From Thalassia testudinum (taxonomy: Eukaryota; Streptophyta; Magnoliopsida; Alismatales; Hydrocharitaceae), in the NCBI GenBank assembly GCA_037157565.1, contig JAZHRO010000073.1, forward strand, positions 94,404,001 to 94,468,000: 64,000 bases of DNA. Direction: 5' to 3'. Both the position numbers and the translations under genes were made by a program. Positions 32,310 through 43,428 of the stretch are shown piece after piece. Within the stretch, counting starts at the first letter, position 1. Every line of letters starts with the position of its first letter. Under the pieces are notes generated by a model that was given only the letters and a program-made list of their open reading frames with translations, was not told the DNA's origin and made no database searches.

Positions 32310-33474
32310 ATTAAAACTTGTATGGCAATTTCTGCAATTGAAAGTTTCTCCTGTTGTGATAGATCTGAACTGTAACCCTCTATGGCAAACTCGCCATATT
32401 CTGAAGAGGTTGTTGATTTTATTCACTTTCAACCTCTTCCGCTTGATGAATCTTCATTAGCATCATCTTTACCCTCAATCCAAAACCCGCCACAGCTCGA
32501 ACTGAAACCATTGCCTGAGAATTTGAAATATCAGTTTTTGGGACCTCAAAAGACACTCCTGTGATTATCAATGCCAGATTAACTATGTAGCAGGAAATTA
32601 AACTGATCATGGTCCTAAAGGAACACAGGGAGGCAATTGGTTGGACCATTCATGACCTTATGGGGATCGAGCCATCTTACTGCAATCACAGAATATTTTT
32701 TGAAGATGGATCCCGCCCTTCTCGCCAAATGTAGAGGAGATTAAACCCTAATATGCAAGAAGTGGTTAAGAAGGAAATTATTAAGTGGCTCGATGCAGGA
32801 ATCATTTATCTGATCTCTGATAGTCCTTGGGTATGTCCCATGCAAATTGTTCCTAAGAAAGCCGGGATTACCGTTATGAGTAACGAGAAAGGAGAATCTG
32901 TCACAACTCCTTCAGCTTCCTCCTGGAGGGTCTGTATTGATTACAAGAAGCTTAACACAGCCACAAAAAGGGATCATTTCCCTTTGCCCTTTTTTCGATC
33001 AAATCCTTGAAAGACTAGTCGGGCAGAAGAACTTCTGTTTCCTAGATGGTTACTCGGGATACAATCAAGTCCCTGTCCATCCCAAGGATCAGGAAGAAAT
33101 GACTTTCACCTGTCCCGTAGGGAACCTTTATTTTCCTTAGGATGCCATTTGGCTTATGCAATGCACCTGCGACTTTTCAAAGGTGCATGCTAGCCATATT
33201 CTTAGACATGGTGGGAGAGTTTATGGAAATCTTCATGGACGATTTCTTTGTTTTCGGAGAATCATTTGATTCTTGTTTGGCTAATCTTGAAATGATTCTT
33301 AAAAGATGCATCAAAACAAGACTGGTCCTTAGCTGGGAAAAGAGTCATTTCATGACACAAGAAGGCATCGTATTGGGTCATGTAATCTCTGAACGGGGTA
33401 TCGAAGTTGACAAAGCTAAGGTTGATGCTATCTCTAAACTTCCTCCTCCCACATCTATCAAACAAATTTGATCA
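32310..33474 (+). pseudogene. T5 reverse transcriptase with N-terminal linker
   Basis: Linker (PQLELKPLPENLKYQFLGPQ), then AIGWTIHDLMGIEPSYCNHRI, MQEVVKKEIIKWLDAGIIYLISDSPWVCPM, VCIDYKKLNTATKRDHFPLPF. An extra base in a T run near 32990 shifts the frame. Then [67 protein letters not shown] with catalytic MDD, and the thumb to SIKQI, then TGA (33469-33471). Catalytic residues persist, but the gene is broken by at least four stops or frameshifts. Confidence 0.88.
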
Positions 33475-33742
33475 TTTCTGGCTCATGTGGGGTTTTATAG
33501 GAGGTTCATCAAAGACTTTTCTATGGTTTCTCGTCCTCTGAGCAACCTTCTCACCAAAGATACTCAGTTTGATTTCAACGAATCATGCCAAGGGCATTTG
33601 ATTTTTTCAAAATGGCAGTTACCTGTGCTCCGGTGTTGCAACCACCGGTTTGGACAGCCCCATTTGAGATCATGACCGATGCTTCTGATTACGCGGTCGG
33701 GGTTGTTTTAGGTCAGAAGATTGATAGGAAGCCCTCTATCAT
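33475..33742 (+). pseudogene. T5 RT connection and RNase H, first part
   Basis: [35 protein letters not shown], a frame change, then [40 protein letters not shown] (catalytic Asp in TDAS). Cut by T6 at 33742; the domain resumes at 37651. Confidence 0.88.
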
Positions 33743-34502
33743 TGATTGCACAGCAATCATAGGTCTTAGTTGACCTAGATTAAGCTAGGACTCAGCATAA
33801 GTTAGGGTTATTCATGCATGCATACGCATTACCTGCATCTTTACTACTCTTGTTTAGCCATGCATAAAATAATGTTATAATGTGCTGATTAAGTGCATTA
33901 TGTCGATTATAGGCAATAAGCAGATCTGGAGTAGGATCTAAAGCTGGATCAGGAATAACAGGAGTTGCAGCAGAGCTGGAGTAGAAGGCTTAGTTTAGAT
34001 GTAGGAATAATAATGTAAGGGGGTTAAAGTTTTCTATTCTATTAAGTAGAAATAAAGCAGTAAATGTGAAGAGCATAGGTCCATCCTAGCCCTAGGATAG
34101 CCTAAAGACTTCCCCAAGCCTTAGCCACCCTTAGATTAGGTCACAACACCCTAGGAAGCCTTAAAACCCTAGTTCCAGCCCTTATCTGGACGTCCAGATA
34201 AAGTATAGGATGTCTAGGACCCTTAGCCATCTCCCACACACCTTAAACCTACTTCTAGAGTGTCATTGGACGTCCAGACACTTTGTCAAACGTCCAATTT
34301 CTGTAAAGTACCCAAAACAGAACCTTGATTTCCCCCTGACTCAAATTGGACGTCTAGAGCTAAAGTCTGGACTTCTGATTTTTGAGTATAAGTCATCTGA
34401 TCCTATTATTGGGTGTCTGATGCTGGTCTCCAGTCCCTATTTTGAGATTCAAGTCTTGATCTTGGATCTCTAGCTCCTTAGACCTAATCCCAACCCCATA
34501 GG

Positions 34503-36210
34503 TGTAGATTCCCTACTAGGAGGGGGTGACGTAATAAATTGCGGAAATATAATATGAAATAATCTCACAAAATTCAATCACACAAAGTACACAATTATTT
34601 TTAGGTGGAAACCCAAACCGGGTAAAAACCACCACCTAACCCTCTCGAGTTAGGATTTTTCGATCAACCAAGTTGATCAAATCCACTAAACGAATCACTT
34701 AAACGAGGGGGATTCAACCTCAATTACAACCATGCTACTTTATACGAGGGTAGTGTACCTCAAACCCCTTCTCTTCATGAGAAGGATTTTGTCCCACGAA
34801 GGAGACGGGAATTCGTAAAGCGAATACCCAACCAAATAACAAAGTAAAATAACAGATATAGTCCTATAGAGCCAACAAAGATTTAAACCTAGCTTCTATA
34901 AGACTTAGGAAACTCCCCTTTGATGGAAGTGTGTTGAATCGATGACGCAGGTGCATGGGCTACACGACGGCGCAACGTCGCTCTCGTGAACTACGGTGGG
35001 AGAGCGGGTGCGCAAAGGCTTGATGCTCTCAACATGAAGAACTTGAGCTTGGAGAGCAAGGGCTTCTCTTGGACACAAAAGAGTGGAAATGCTTGTTCTT
35101 AGTGTGTCTAGGTGTGTATTGGTGTGCAAGAGGTTCTTCTCTATTTATAGAGGCCTTAGGAAGGCTTCGGAAGGCTTAGGAAAGCTTCCATAGCCATTGG
35201 GTGCAAAGCCCAAGAGAATCAGGCCGAAATCAGGAATAATCATAGCACTGACAGGGTAATCAGACGTCTGATCCTGTCATCAGACATCTGGAAAACCAGT
35301 TTAAGATGTCTGGGAACAAGGTCAGACATCTGATTTTAGGCGAGTTCCTTCCTGATTTGAATTAGATCTAAACAGGGTTCTAGTGCAAGTCATCAGACGA
35401 CATACAGGACGTCTGGCACTATGTCTGGATGTCTGGAAACCTACTTTTCTACGGGAATGGATTTCCAGGAGAGTGCAATGGCTAGAAAATCTCTGAGAAG
35501 AGATTTTCGGGTCAGCCGAGGTAAAACAGTCATTTATCAGACATCTGGAAAGGCTTAAGGACATCTGATAAGGCTCTAACGGTCATATTCTTCAGAGTTT
35601 GTTAAGCCAGCCAACGGTCCACTAATTGGACATCTGGCAAAAACATCAGACATCTTCTAAGACGTCTGGTCTAAGGTCTGGACGTCTGATTTCATCAGAC
35701 AAAGCTAACTAAGTCCAGCCTAAATGTTATCAGACATCTGAATCAATAGTCAGACATCTTAAAACATATTATCAGATGTCTAATTTTGGAATTAGACGTC
35801 TAAAAAAGTTGTTTGCACCCTATATTGCTTTTCTAAGTCCTCCACAGAAAACCTAAGTATCCTAGGGTTGTGCAGGTGTTCCTAGGACTACTATTAGGGT
35901 ACTTTGAGGCTCTTTAACATAATGTTCTAAGGAACAGAAAGAGCAAGGAAATAAAGACAAAAGTACATGAAAGAAATAAACAGAATTCTATCCTATTCTT
36001 CTTGTCCTTCCATCTTCAATCTATTGCTCCTCTCAAATCTCCTCTGTTCTCCATCAAGCTCCTCCAATCCATCCTAGATGTGAGCTCGAACTCCATCTAA
36101 TCACGTCTCCATTGCAATTGACCTGAAATCTAAGACTCCAAGTGCAAATGTTAAATGACACGTGTTTTGTTATCATCAAAACAAACGATCGTGGTGCTCT
36201 AGCACCAACA
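34503..36210 (-). mobile_element. T7: Ty1/copia-type solo LTR
   Basis: 1708 bp, perfect TSD ATAGG (34498-34502 and 36211-36215). On the minus strand it begins TGTTGGTGCTAGAGCACCAC then TTTGATGATAACAAAACACG, a start style typical of copia LTRs, and ends ...GTAGGGAATCTACA. A TATA box (CTATAAATAG) is at 35141-35150. Between 35250 and 35810 it holds about twenty near-copies of the palindrome CAGACGTCTG or CAGACATCTG. No internal region remains. The copia assignment rests on termini and TATA context, not on coding sequence. Confidence 0.82.
35141..35150 (-). promoter_or_regulatory. T7 LTR TATA box
   Basis: CTATAAATAG followed (minus) by AGAAGAACCTC; a canonical plant TATA element in the LTR's transcription direction. 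Confidence 0.75.
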
Positions 36211-36822
36211 ATAGGAACCTAAACTAAGGTGTCCTAACCCTAGTACATCACCTCTAGACCTACCTAAGGGCCTAATTAGGTCCTCACCAAACCCAATTGA
36301 CTTAGATCAAAGTCAATTACCTTCACCTAAGTAAATTGGACTCATTGAGTCCAATTGAGCTTAGATCTCAACCCACACAAGTTTAATTGGACTTGGTGAG
36401 AGTCCAATAGACCTAAACCTAACCTAATTGAGTTATTCCACTCTCAATTAGGTTCACAGTCATTCAATTAAACTTAGGTTAAGTTTAATTGCATTTTCAC
36501 CTTAGCAATTAGGGTTTGCAACCCAAAAATCAAGACCTACACCAACACAAACCCCTTAGGACCTACCCTAAGCCACCTAGCCATGTAAAGCACGACCACA
36601 TACACACACACACACCCATTCATGCACACACTTCTCTAGAATTCTCTAGAGATCTCTTGAGATGGCGCCACCTCTTGGTTGCCAAATTTAGCAACCAAGA
36701 GGAATTCAAATTGAGATCCACAATTTTTGGATCTCAAAGACCACCTCCAACCCCATGTGGCCAGCCACTCTTGGACTCTCTCTAAAGAGTTCCACACCTC
36801 TCTAGAGAGAAGCCATTGGGTC

Positions 36823-36829
36823 TATAAAA
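36823..36829 (+). promoter_or_regulatory. T6 LTR TATA box
   Basis: GGGTCTATAAAAAGACCCC; the TATA box lies inside a short inverted repeat (GGGTC ... GACCC). The T10 LTR has the aligned TATAAGA at 56994-57000, also within a palindromic context (AGGTC ... GACCT). Confidence 0.65.
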
Positions 36830-37650
36830 AGACCCCATGGGTGGCCATTTGCACCCATTCACATCCCTTGGCTTCATTGGCACCACTCACCTCATTAGCT
36901 CCATACACGCCCACCTTCACTTAGGTTAGCTACTCCACCTCCACGAGCTCACCACCATCATGGAGGACATCATTCCAGGATGCTGGATCAATCCTCCCTC
37001 TCTCCAAGGGTCGGCCTAAGCTGCATTAGCCACCCCTCATTCTCCTCTCGACCACTCCAAGGCCATTGGGGACCACCGCTGAATGCCCTTTATTCTGCTA
37101 GATTTAGTTTATGCTCTCCATAATTTTTACTGCTTTTATTACTGCTTAATAGCATAGTCTTAACTTCTCCCCCAATGATGCATGTAAAATCCCCCCATTG
37201 ATTCTTGTATGCAGTCATTTTCTGGTAGTTAGATTTTCGTTTCAAGCATTCATGTGTAAGCTTTCCTTTAAATTTCCTGTGCAAACAACTCTCCGCAATG
37301 AATGAATGAAAATGCATTTTTATATATATCTCTCTCTTTATGTGTTTGAAATCACCATGAGCTTATTTATTAATATTATATTTACGTGATTCAAGTTGCC
37401 TGTTTCTAACTCTTAATATTCTCGCAACTAAGCATGTCATACTTAACTACATAATAATCATGAATCGGCATGCGATTCTAAACAAAGTAGAGCAATAGAA
37501 GATCGATTTCAGAAGTAAACAAATGCCTCCCAGAGACGAACGACTGGGACTTAAAGTCTCGTTATCTTTAGAAATCAATTTTTGATGAATGCTTTTGCGC
37601 GACTATGCTATGATTCCGATGACTTTCAAATGCGCGAGAATGCCTTCTCA

Positions 37651-37960
37651 GTCATCTACTATGCTAGTAAAACTCCAGATGAGACCCAGAGGAATTACAC
37701 TGTTATTGAGAAGGAATTACTAGCTGTAGTATTTGCTTTGGAGAAATTCAGGGCTTATCTCTTAGGGTCTCATGTAATAATATATATCGACCACTCGGCC
37801 TTGAGACATCTCTTGGCCCAAAAGGATGCCAAACCCCGGTTTATTCGATGGATTCTTCTACTTCAAGAATTTGATTCTTGAAATCAAGGATAAATCTGGG
37901 GCACAGAATGTAGTGGCGGATCATCTTTCAAAACTTCTAAGTGATTCTTCTCATCCGGAT
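37651..37960 (+). pseudogene. T5 RNase H, second part
   Basis: Resumes with [75 protein letters not shown] (catalytic Glu in EKELLAV; Asp in YIDH), then a frameshift and [10 protein letters not shown]. It joins precisely to 33742 across T6. Confidence 0.9.
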
Positions 37961-39310
37961 ATTTCGATTGTTGATACTTTTCCAGACTAGACTATCTGTA
38001 CTATTTCAGGTGTCCAAACTCCATGGTTTGCAGACATCGTAAACTATTTGGTCGTTGGCTAAATCCCTCAGGATTGGACCAAGCAACAACGAGATAGACT
38101 CAAATCTGAGGCTAAATATTACTTCTTGGAGGACCCTGAACTATATCGCATCGGCTTTGATCAGATTATTCGCTAATGTGTTCCAGAGATTGAATTCAAA
38201 AGTATACTCAACTTTTGCCACGCATCTACGTGTGGTAGACATTTCTCCAGGAAAAAGACGGCTACAAAAATTTTACAATCTGGATTCTTTTGGCCATCTT
38301 TATTCAAGGATACCCAGGAATTCTCGAGGTCATGTTCCCAATGCTAGGCACTTGGGAGCATAACCAAGAGAGACATGATGCCCCTAAACTCGATTCTTCC
38401 CATCGAAATCTTCAATGTTTAGGGCATTGATTTCATGAGACCCTTCCTCCCTTCATTTGGACATCAGTACATTCTCGCCGCTGTTGATTACGTGTCCAAG
38501 TGGATCGAGGCCATTCCCACTCGGACTAATGACCACAAGGTGGTCATCGATTTCGTCAAGAAGAGCATCTTTAGTCGGTTCGGGATTCTGATGGCCATCA
38601 TCAACGATGGTGGTTCTCACTTCACTAATGTCCAATTTCGTAATTTACTGGCAAAAAATGGGGTAAATCACAGAATCTCCACTCCGAACCATCCCCAGAT
38701 GAATGGACAGGTCGAGATCTCCAATCGGAAGATCAAGAATATTCTTCAGAAGATGGTTATGCCTAATCATAAAGATTGGACTCAAAAGCTTGAGGATGCT
38801 CTTTAGGCCTACCGTACGACATACAAATTGCTTATCGACATGTCACCATTTCATCTGGTGTATGGAAAGGTGTGCCATTTACTCGTAGAAATTGAACATA
38901 GGGCATTCTGGGTAATCAAGCAGTGCAATCTGGATTTAAGTTTAGCTGGAAAGACTAGGAAACTCCAACTATTTGAGTTGAAGGAGCTTAGAAATGATGC
39001 GTATGAGAATTTCAAGATCTACAAGGTTCGAACCAAAGCTCTTCATGACCAATTGATATCCCGCAAGAGCTTTGAGCCGAACTAGAAGGTCTGGCTCTTC
39101 GATTCTCGAAATAAGCTCTTTCCTGGAAACTTAGGTCAAAATGGAATGGCCCATTCATCATCGATCAGATTTTTCCAAACGGAGCCGTTCAGATTTTTGA
39201 CCCAAAGATGGGTAATTCATTCAAAGTCAATGGTCAACGTATGAAGCCTTTTATTGATCGTATTGTTCTAGAACCCATCTCAGACATGGTTTCTCTCATC
39301 ATGTTATGAT
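37961..39310 (+). pseudogene. int: T5 integrase
   Basis: Zinc region CHASTCGRHFSRKKTATKILQSGFFWPSLFKD ... SCSQC; core with first Asp in [34 protein letters not shown], second Asp in IINDGGSHF (IISD in T2 and T8), and Glu in NGQVEISNRKIKNIL. TAG replaces Trp in DAL-W-AYRTT (38804-38806). C-terminal: [49 protein letters not shown], then decay. About seven stops in total. Confidence 0.88.
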
Positions 39311-40320
39311 CTCTTTGGCTAGACTTCGCCTAGCTGATGGCATTAAACTCAGCAGTTGTACAGTCTAACTCAGAGCTAACCCGAGCATCATATTCAGGTG
39401 ATATCTTCTACATTCTACCTTCCTTTCATATCTTTTATTCTCAATGCGGATATTGCATCAGCTAGGGATGGGGGGGTGGATTCATTTCTTAATCAATTTG
39501 TCAGCTCTGTGGAATTCTTGTAAATTTTACTTGTTTTATTATATATACATAAGAAAAAAATTGAATTAGGAAAGAATACTTGGGCATTAGGACTTTTCAA
39601 TCCTAGGAAATATTACAGTAGGATCTGAACATTAAGACCCTTCAGGTCTTTAGGTTTAATTAGCCTAGGTATCCACTAAAATGTGGATTTCTTTATCGAG
39701 TCCTTGCCATCTTGAAATCTATTTCAATTTTATTAAATAGGTTTTGGTGACAAGTATATAACTTATCAACCTGCCCTCTGATTTGAGGGAACTTTAAGTC
39801 TAAGCATCTACACACTATTCATCACTAACTTGTTGTTCGGAGGTTTTCACGGAAATTGGGTAGCTAATGAATCTTCTAGGGTGGTATGGTTGGCAAGTTA
39901 TCATGAGTAATAGCCCATAGGTAGCTTGTCCAGAGCCCAGCCACTGGACCATTCATTTCCTACTACCTTTAGGTAAATCTTAGACCAAGGAAGCCACCTA
40001 CTTAAAAAAAAAAAAGAAAGTCCAAAAAGAAAAAAAAGAGAAAAGAAAAAGAAAAAGAAAAGGAGAAAAAGAAAACAAAAGAAATAAGCCACACTTCACC
40101 GCACGAGTATGGGTAGCAAGTTATCGTGGGTAACAACCCATTGGTAGGTTGTCTAGAACCTAGCTCAAGAAATGCACCTCAAATTCCTAAAACACTTAGG
40201 AAGAAGCAGAGAAGTAGAATCATTCGGAGAGATATACACTGGATTTACCCTTGTGTTGACCCCATAAAAAGAAAAAGTAGGGAGAAAGCTACCTGTTGTA
40301 TAGAAACACCTATTGACCTT
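39311..40320 (+). other. T5 non-coding 3' region
   Basis: No coding frame. A G-tract (CTAGGGATGGGGGGG, about 39461-39476) after GCGGATATTGCATCA resembles the internal PPT-like motif of other elements. An imperfect direct repeat (GGCAAGTTATCATGAGTAAT near 39892 and AGCAAGTTATCGTGGGTAAC near 40113, each followed by CCCAT(A/T)GGTAG) recurs about 220 bp apart. A purine-only stretch AAAAAGAAAAAG lies near 40020-40080. Confidence 0.65.
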
Positions 40321-40433
40321 ATCTTTTGCTAGTCTCTAGCAAAAACTATATGCTATTTATAAAAGAATTAGGGTTGGATTGCTCGGGCACAAGTCATTTA
40401 GCATATAGTTTTTGCTAGAGACTAGCAAAAGAT
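40321..40433. repeat. Perfect 35-bp inverted repeat beside T5 PPT
   Basis: Arm 40321-40355 is the exact reverse complement of 40399-40433, with a 43-base spacer. Each arm contains its own palindrome (TTTTGCTAG, three bases, CTAGCAAAA type, here with TCT in the middle), so four copies of the half-site lie within 113 bp. The right arm runs into the PPT. Confidence 0.97.
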
Positions 40434-40446
40434 AGGCATGAGAGTG
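40431..40446 (+). promoter_or_regulatory. T5 polypurine tract
   Basis: GATAGGCATGAGAGTG followed by LTR start TGATGTGC; decayed form of the GGCATGGGGGTA tract of the other elements. Confidence 0.8.
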
Positions 40447-40458
40447 TGATGTGCATAC
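40447..40458 (+). repeat. T5 3' LTR, first 12 bases
   Basis: TGATGTGCATAC; T8 inserted after these bases. The last five (CATAC, 40454-40458) are the T8 target duplication, and the LTR continues at 51805. Confidence 0.88.
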
Positions 40459-42219
40459 TGACTGGTCGATCTTTCGCTTTTAAAGTCGTTTGTAGTTCAA
40501 TGTGGTGGAAAAATCGACTAGTCAATATTTAACAAGAAATAACCACTCGCAGAGGAGCGGGTCATATCCACAGGGAGGCAATAACGTATTAAAATTTACG
40601 CCACTTAAAAATGTTTGTTCGTAGTCAATTTGGACAAGAACCAAGCCAAGATTGCCTTTAGATTAAGTTTTAAGCAAGAAACAATGCTGAAATGGCAATT
40701 ATGAGAAACTAGAGGATATTTTCCGCAATGCAGAATCAATAAAATATGATTAAAAAGTGGCAATGGTAGAAAATGTAAATTTTAATTGACGGTTTACTGT
40801 AGCAAAACAGGGGAATTTTTCCCCTTTGTCTTGCGCGACGAGGAGCCGATGGCTGGGCGCGGGAAGCTCGGAGGAGGTCCCTTGGATCAAGAGCTTCGAA
40901 TCGGTGGTGGCGGCGAGTCGCGCGGCGGCCGGAGGTGGCCGAACGAGCTCCGGCGGAGGTGCTGCTGGTGGCAGCTGCAGGCGGTTGAGCGGGTGCGGCT
41001 GCAGCTGATGAGGGCGTGCAGGCTGTTGTGCGTGGGCGGAGGGCGCTGTGGGTGGCTGGCGTGTGCGCGCAAGCTGCGGGCACTTCTGCAAGCGCAGGTG
41101 GAGGATGCTGCAGGCGCGGAGAAGAGCAGTTGGCGTTCTGCAGCTGTGTGCTGATCTGTAGGCACGGGAGAATGGTTGCGCGGGTCTACAGGCGAGTGGA
41201 GAGCGCTGCAGCCGGTGAGCGCGTGGAGATGGGCGCGGTTGAGGAGGACGTGCGTGGTTGGACTGCAGCTGTGCGCGGGTGGCTGCTGCTGGTGGCGGGC
41301 GCACGGGCGAAGGTGTCTGCAGTTGTGGTGAAGCGTTGGTCTGCAGGCACGTGGAAGCGTTGCGGTGGTCTGCAGGCGCGGGCGGAGGCGTGGCTGTTGG
41401 AGAGTTGAGGCGCATTTGAGCTGAAGGTTGACGGACGTGGGTGCGCTGAAGGTTCTGCAGGTGAGGGAAGGGGTCTGCAGGCGACTTCAGGCGTGTGCGG
41501 TGAAGTGAGCGGGTAACTTCAGACGTCTGGGAAATTCCCCAGACGTCTTAAGTTACTGAGAGGGTGGCTGAATCAGTAGCTCGGTGATGGTGGTCGGCGA
41601 TGACGGCGAGGAGGATGCACGCTAAGGTGCTCACGGTGATGCGGCGAGCTCCGGATGGCGGTGTGGCCTGTCACACCACACGCCTACGGTGATGGAGACT
41701 CGTCGCCACAGTAGAGGCCGGCAGTGTGGAGTGGAAGAGAGAGGTTCTCTCTGCACAGTCGTGGGTCGGTGGCGGAGGCCTCCCGAGCTCGGCTGCCTCC
41801 CTCCTCCTTTTGTAGTGGCCTGCACAAGTTTGAAATCAGCCGCCCGACCAGATCCACCACATCCGCCCCCCCTTGAATGGCTTCTTCACTGCAGCAGCCG
41901 GGCGTTGGAGCGACAGCCAGCTGTTCTGAAAGAAGAAGAATAAAGAAAATAATGTTAAAATATTAGGGTCATTTATGCAAAGACCCTCAACTTCTATGTT
42001 AATGAAAACAGTGTACCTAATTGGTTATCTAATTAGATGAATGCTATTCTAAGCTAATTCTAAATGCACTTAAGATATGAATGCAATGTATGGATTATGT
42101 AATTAAATTAAAACTTTGAATTAATCTATTTGCATCCTAATTATGCTAAATAAATGTTAGAATTAACGTAATGTGTAGGCACTTAAATACTTAAATAGCC
42201 CACAACTATGGGCTAATCA
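40459..42219 (-). repeat. T8 3' LTR
   Basis: 1761 bp, nearly identical to 50063-51799; about 24 bp longer because of an extra stretch near 41255-41280 that the other LTR lacks. CG-rich middle. Contains a palindromic pair AGACGTCTGGG (41521-41531) and CCCAGACGTCT (41538-41548). The Arg/Ala/Pro-rich frames inside (for example 41415 down to 40750) are products of GC content. Confidence 0.95.
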
Positions 42220-42258
42220 AATACCCCCATGCCTAGTTTTTGCTAGTCCCTAGCAAAA
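42220..42258 (-). promoter_or_regulatory. T8 polypurine tract and adjacent palindrome
   Basis: Minus strand CTAGGCATGGGGGTATT before LTR start TGATTAGCCC (PPT 42220-42236); the palindrome TTTTGCTAG, three bases, CTAGCAAAA occupies 42238-42258, the same arrangement as in T2, T3 and T9. Confidence 0.9.
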
Positions 42259-43428
42259 TTAAGCGAAACCTAGCACTCTAAGTAGACTAGTCAACTCAGT
42301 TAGTCTTCCTTCAGAAGCATATTAAGTTCAGGCTCTAGACCCAAGGTTCCTAAGTGGTTGCTAAGTTACAGACTAGGTCGGCTAAAGACGAGTTGCAGGC
42401 ACAAGTTTCCCTGATTTCTGACTCTACCCTAAAGTTTATTGATCCCTGAGATTAAAGCATCCGTGCTTGTGCATTGGTCTGAGTTATTTGAGTTAAAGGA
42501 AAAAATTTTTATATATACACCCCTTTTTTTTTTTTGATTCTTCTAAGTCTAACCTCAGATCAGCTATCAACATGGTCTGTGTCGGATTCATTGTCCCCAT
42601 TACCATACCTCGAAGGGTGCCTGGCTTTCGATGCTTCGAGATAGCACCGCCCATAACGACCCCAAGAACTCCTGGCAATCGACACTTCGGGATAGTATCA
42701 CCCATGGATTTCTTAAGCGAATTCAGGCCTATGGCAATCGGCACTTCGAGATAGGGCCGCCCATGGTACCTGAACCGCGCAATGCGCTTACATGCCCCCA
42801 GTAGGATGGATATCCTAAGAGACAAGCGCCGAGGAGGTAATATGTTATCATCGCATCCTCAAGGTGAGTATATACTCGACCTCTCCTGCGGCGAGAACTC
42901 TTCCAATCAAAATATGTTTTCAAGCCTCTCTTAAGTCAAAACTAAGAGAACCAAATCTCTTTTCAGAAAGACGAAAATTAAGTTGATTACCAGACCAAGT
43001 GTGTGAAATTTGGATGCTTGGGTTACAAGGACCCGTAAACCAAAAGGTAGAATAAGACTCCAGGTACTACCCCACCTTTTAACTCAAACCCTAGCTTCCC
43101 TTTCTCAACCTCTTGAGGAATGGTCCGCAACTTAACTCCTACTTAAGTTTTTAAGTCCACAAAGGACCCTAAAGGTCTAAAGCTAGTAGCTCATTTAGCT
43201 TCTAAAGTTTGACCCTAGAATTAACTTAGTCTACCCTAGAGTTCTGATTTGCTTAAGACTGCAAGATCTAGCCAGTTAAGCTCAAAACCTTTTTTTTTTT
43301 ATTTATAAATGCATGCTATAAACAAAATGCCTCAAGTCCTCTCCCCCATGCCTGGTTCAAACAATGTCCTCATTGAAAATCAAAAATAGCTAAAGGAAGA
43401 TATTACCTAAGGCGGAGAATGGTAGGAG
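42259..43428 (-). other. T8 non-coding 3' region with repeated motif
   Basis: No gene, but on the minus strand three imperfect units (ATGGGCGGCCCTATCTCGAA..., ATGGGTGATACTATCCCGAA..., ATGGGCGGTGCTATCTCGAA..., about 42780-42590) match those of T3 at 20131-20216. One frame (42825-42493) links them as a 110-residue ORF containing GDTIPKCRLPG and GGAISKHRKPG. The internal PPT-like motif lies at 43341-43373. Confidence 0.7.
43341..43373 (-). promoter_or_regulatory. T8 internal PPT-like motif
   Basis: Minus strand GAGGACATTGTTTGAACCA followed by GGCATGGGGGAGAG, about 1.1 kb upstream of the 3' LTR; matches T3 19331-19361 and T2 7408-7440. Confidence 0.65.

Larger units (their letters stand above)
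33743..37650 (+). mobile_element. T6: Athila-type solo LTR (split by T7)
   Basis: Starts TGATTGCACAGCAATCA (terminal hairpin) and ends ...GCCTTCTCA. TSD ATCAT (33738-33742) against GTCAT (37651-37655). No PBS or PPT flanks it, and RNase H resumes directly, so it is a solo LTR. About 2.2 kb after removing T7, homologous along its length to the T10 5' LTR at 55597-57764 (for example CTAATTGACTT, GGAACCTAAA, GCCTCCCAGAGACGAA). Contains GGACGTCC palindromes near 34187-34196 and 34268-34275. Confidence 0.9.

Noticed and set aside
34905..35564. Minus-strand ORFs within T7 as copia gag or pol
   Set aside because: They lie within the solo LTR, lack zinc-knuckle or protease motifs, and T7 has LTR termini and TSD at both ends with no room for an internal region.
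40750..41415. 221-codon Pro/Ala/Arg-rich ORF (and its copy at 50522-51217) as a host gene
   Set aside because: It lies wholly inside the T8 LTR, occurs in both LTRs with frame differences, and its composition follows from the GC-rich LTR middle.
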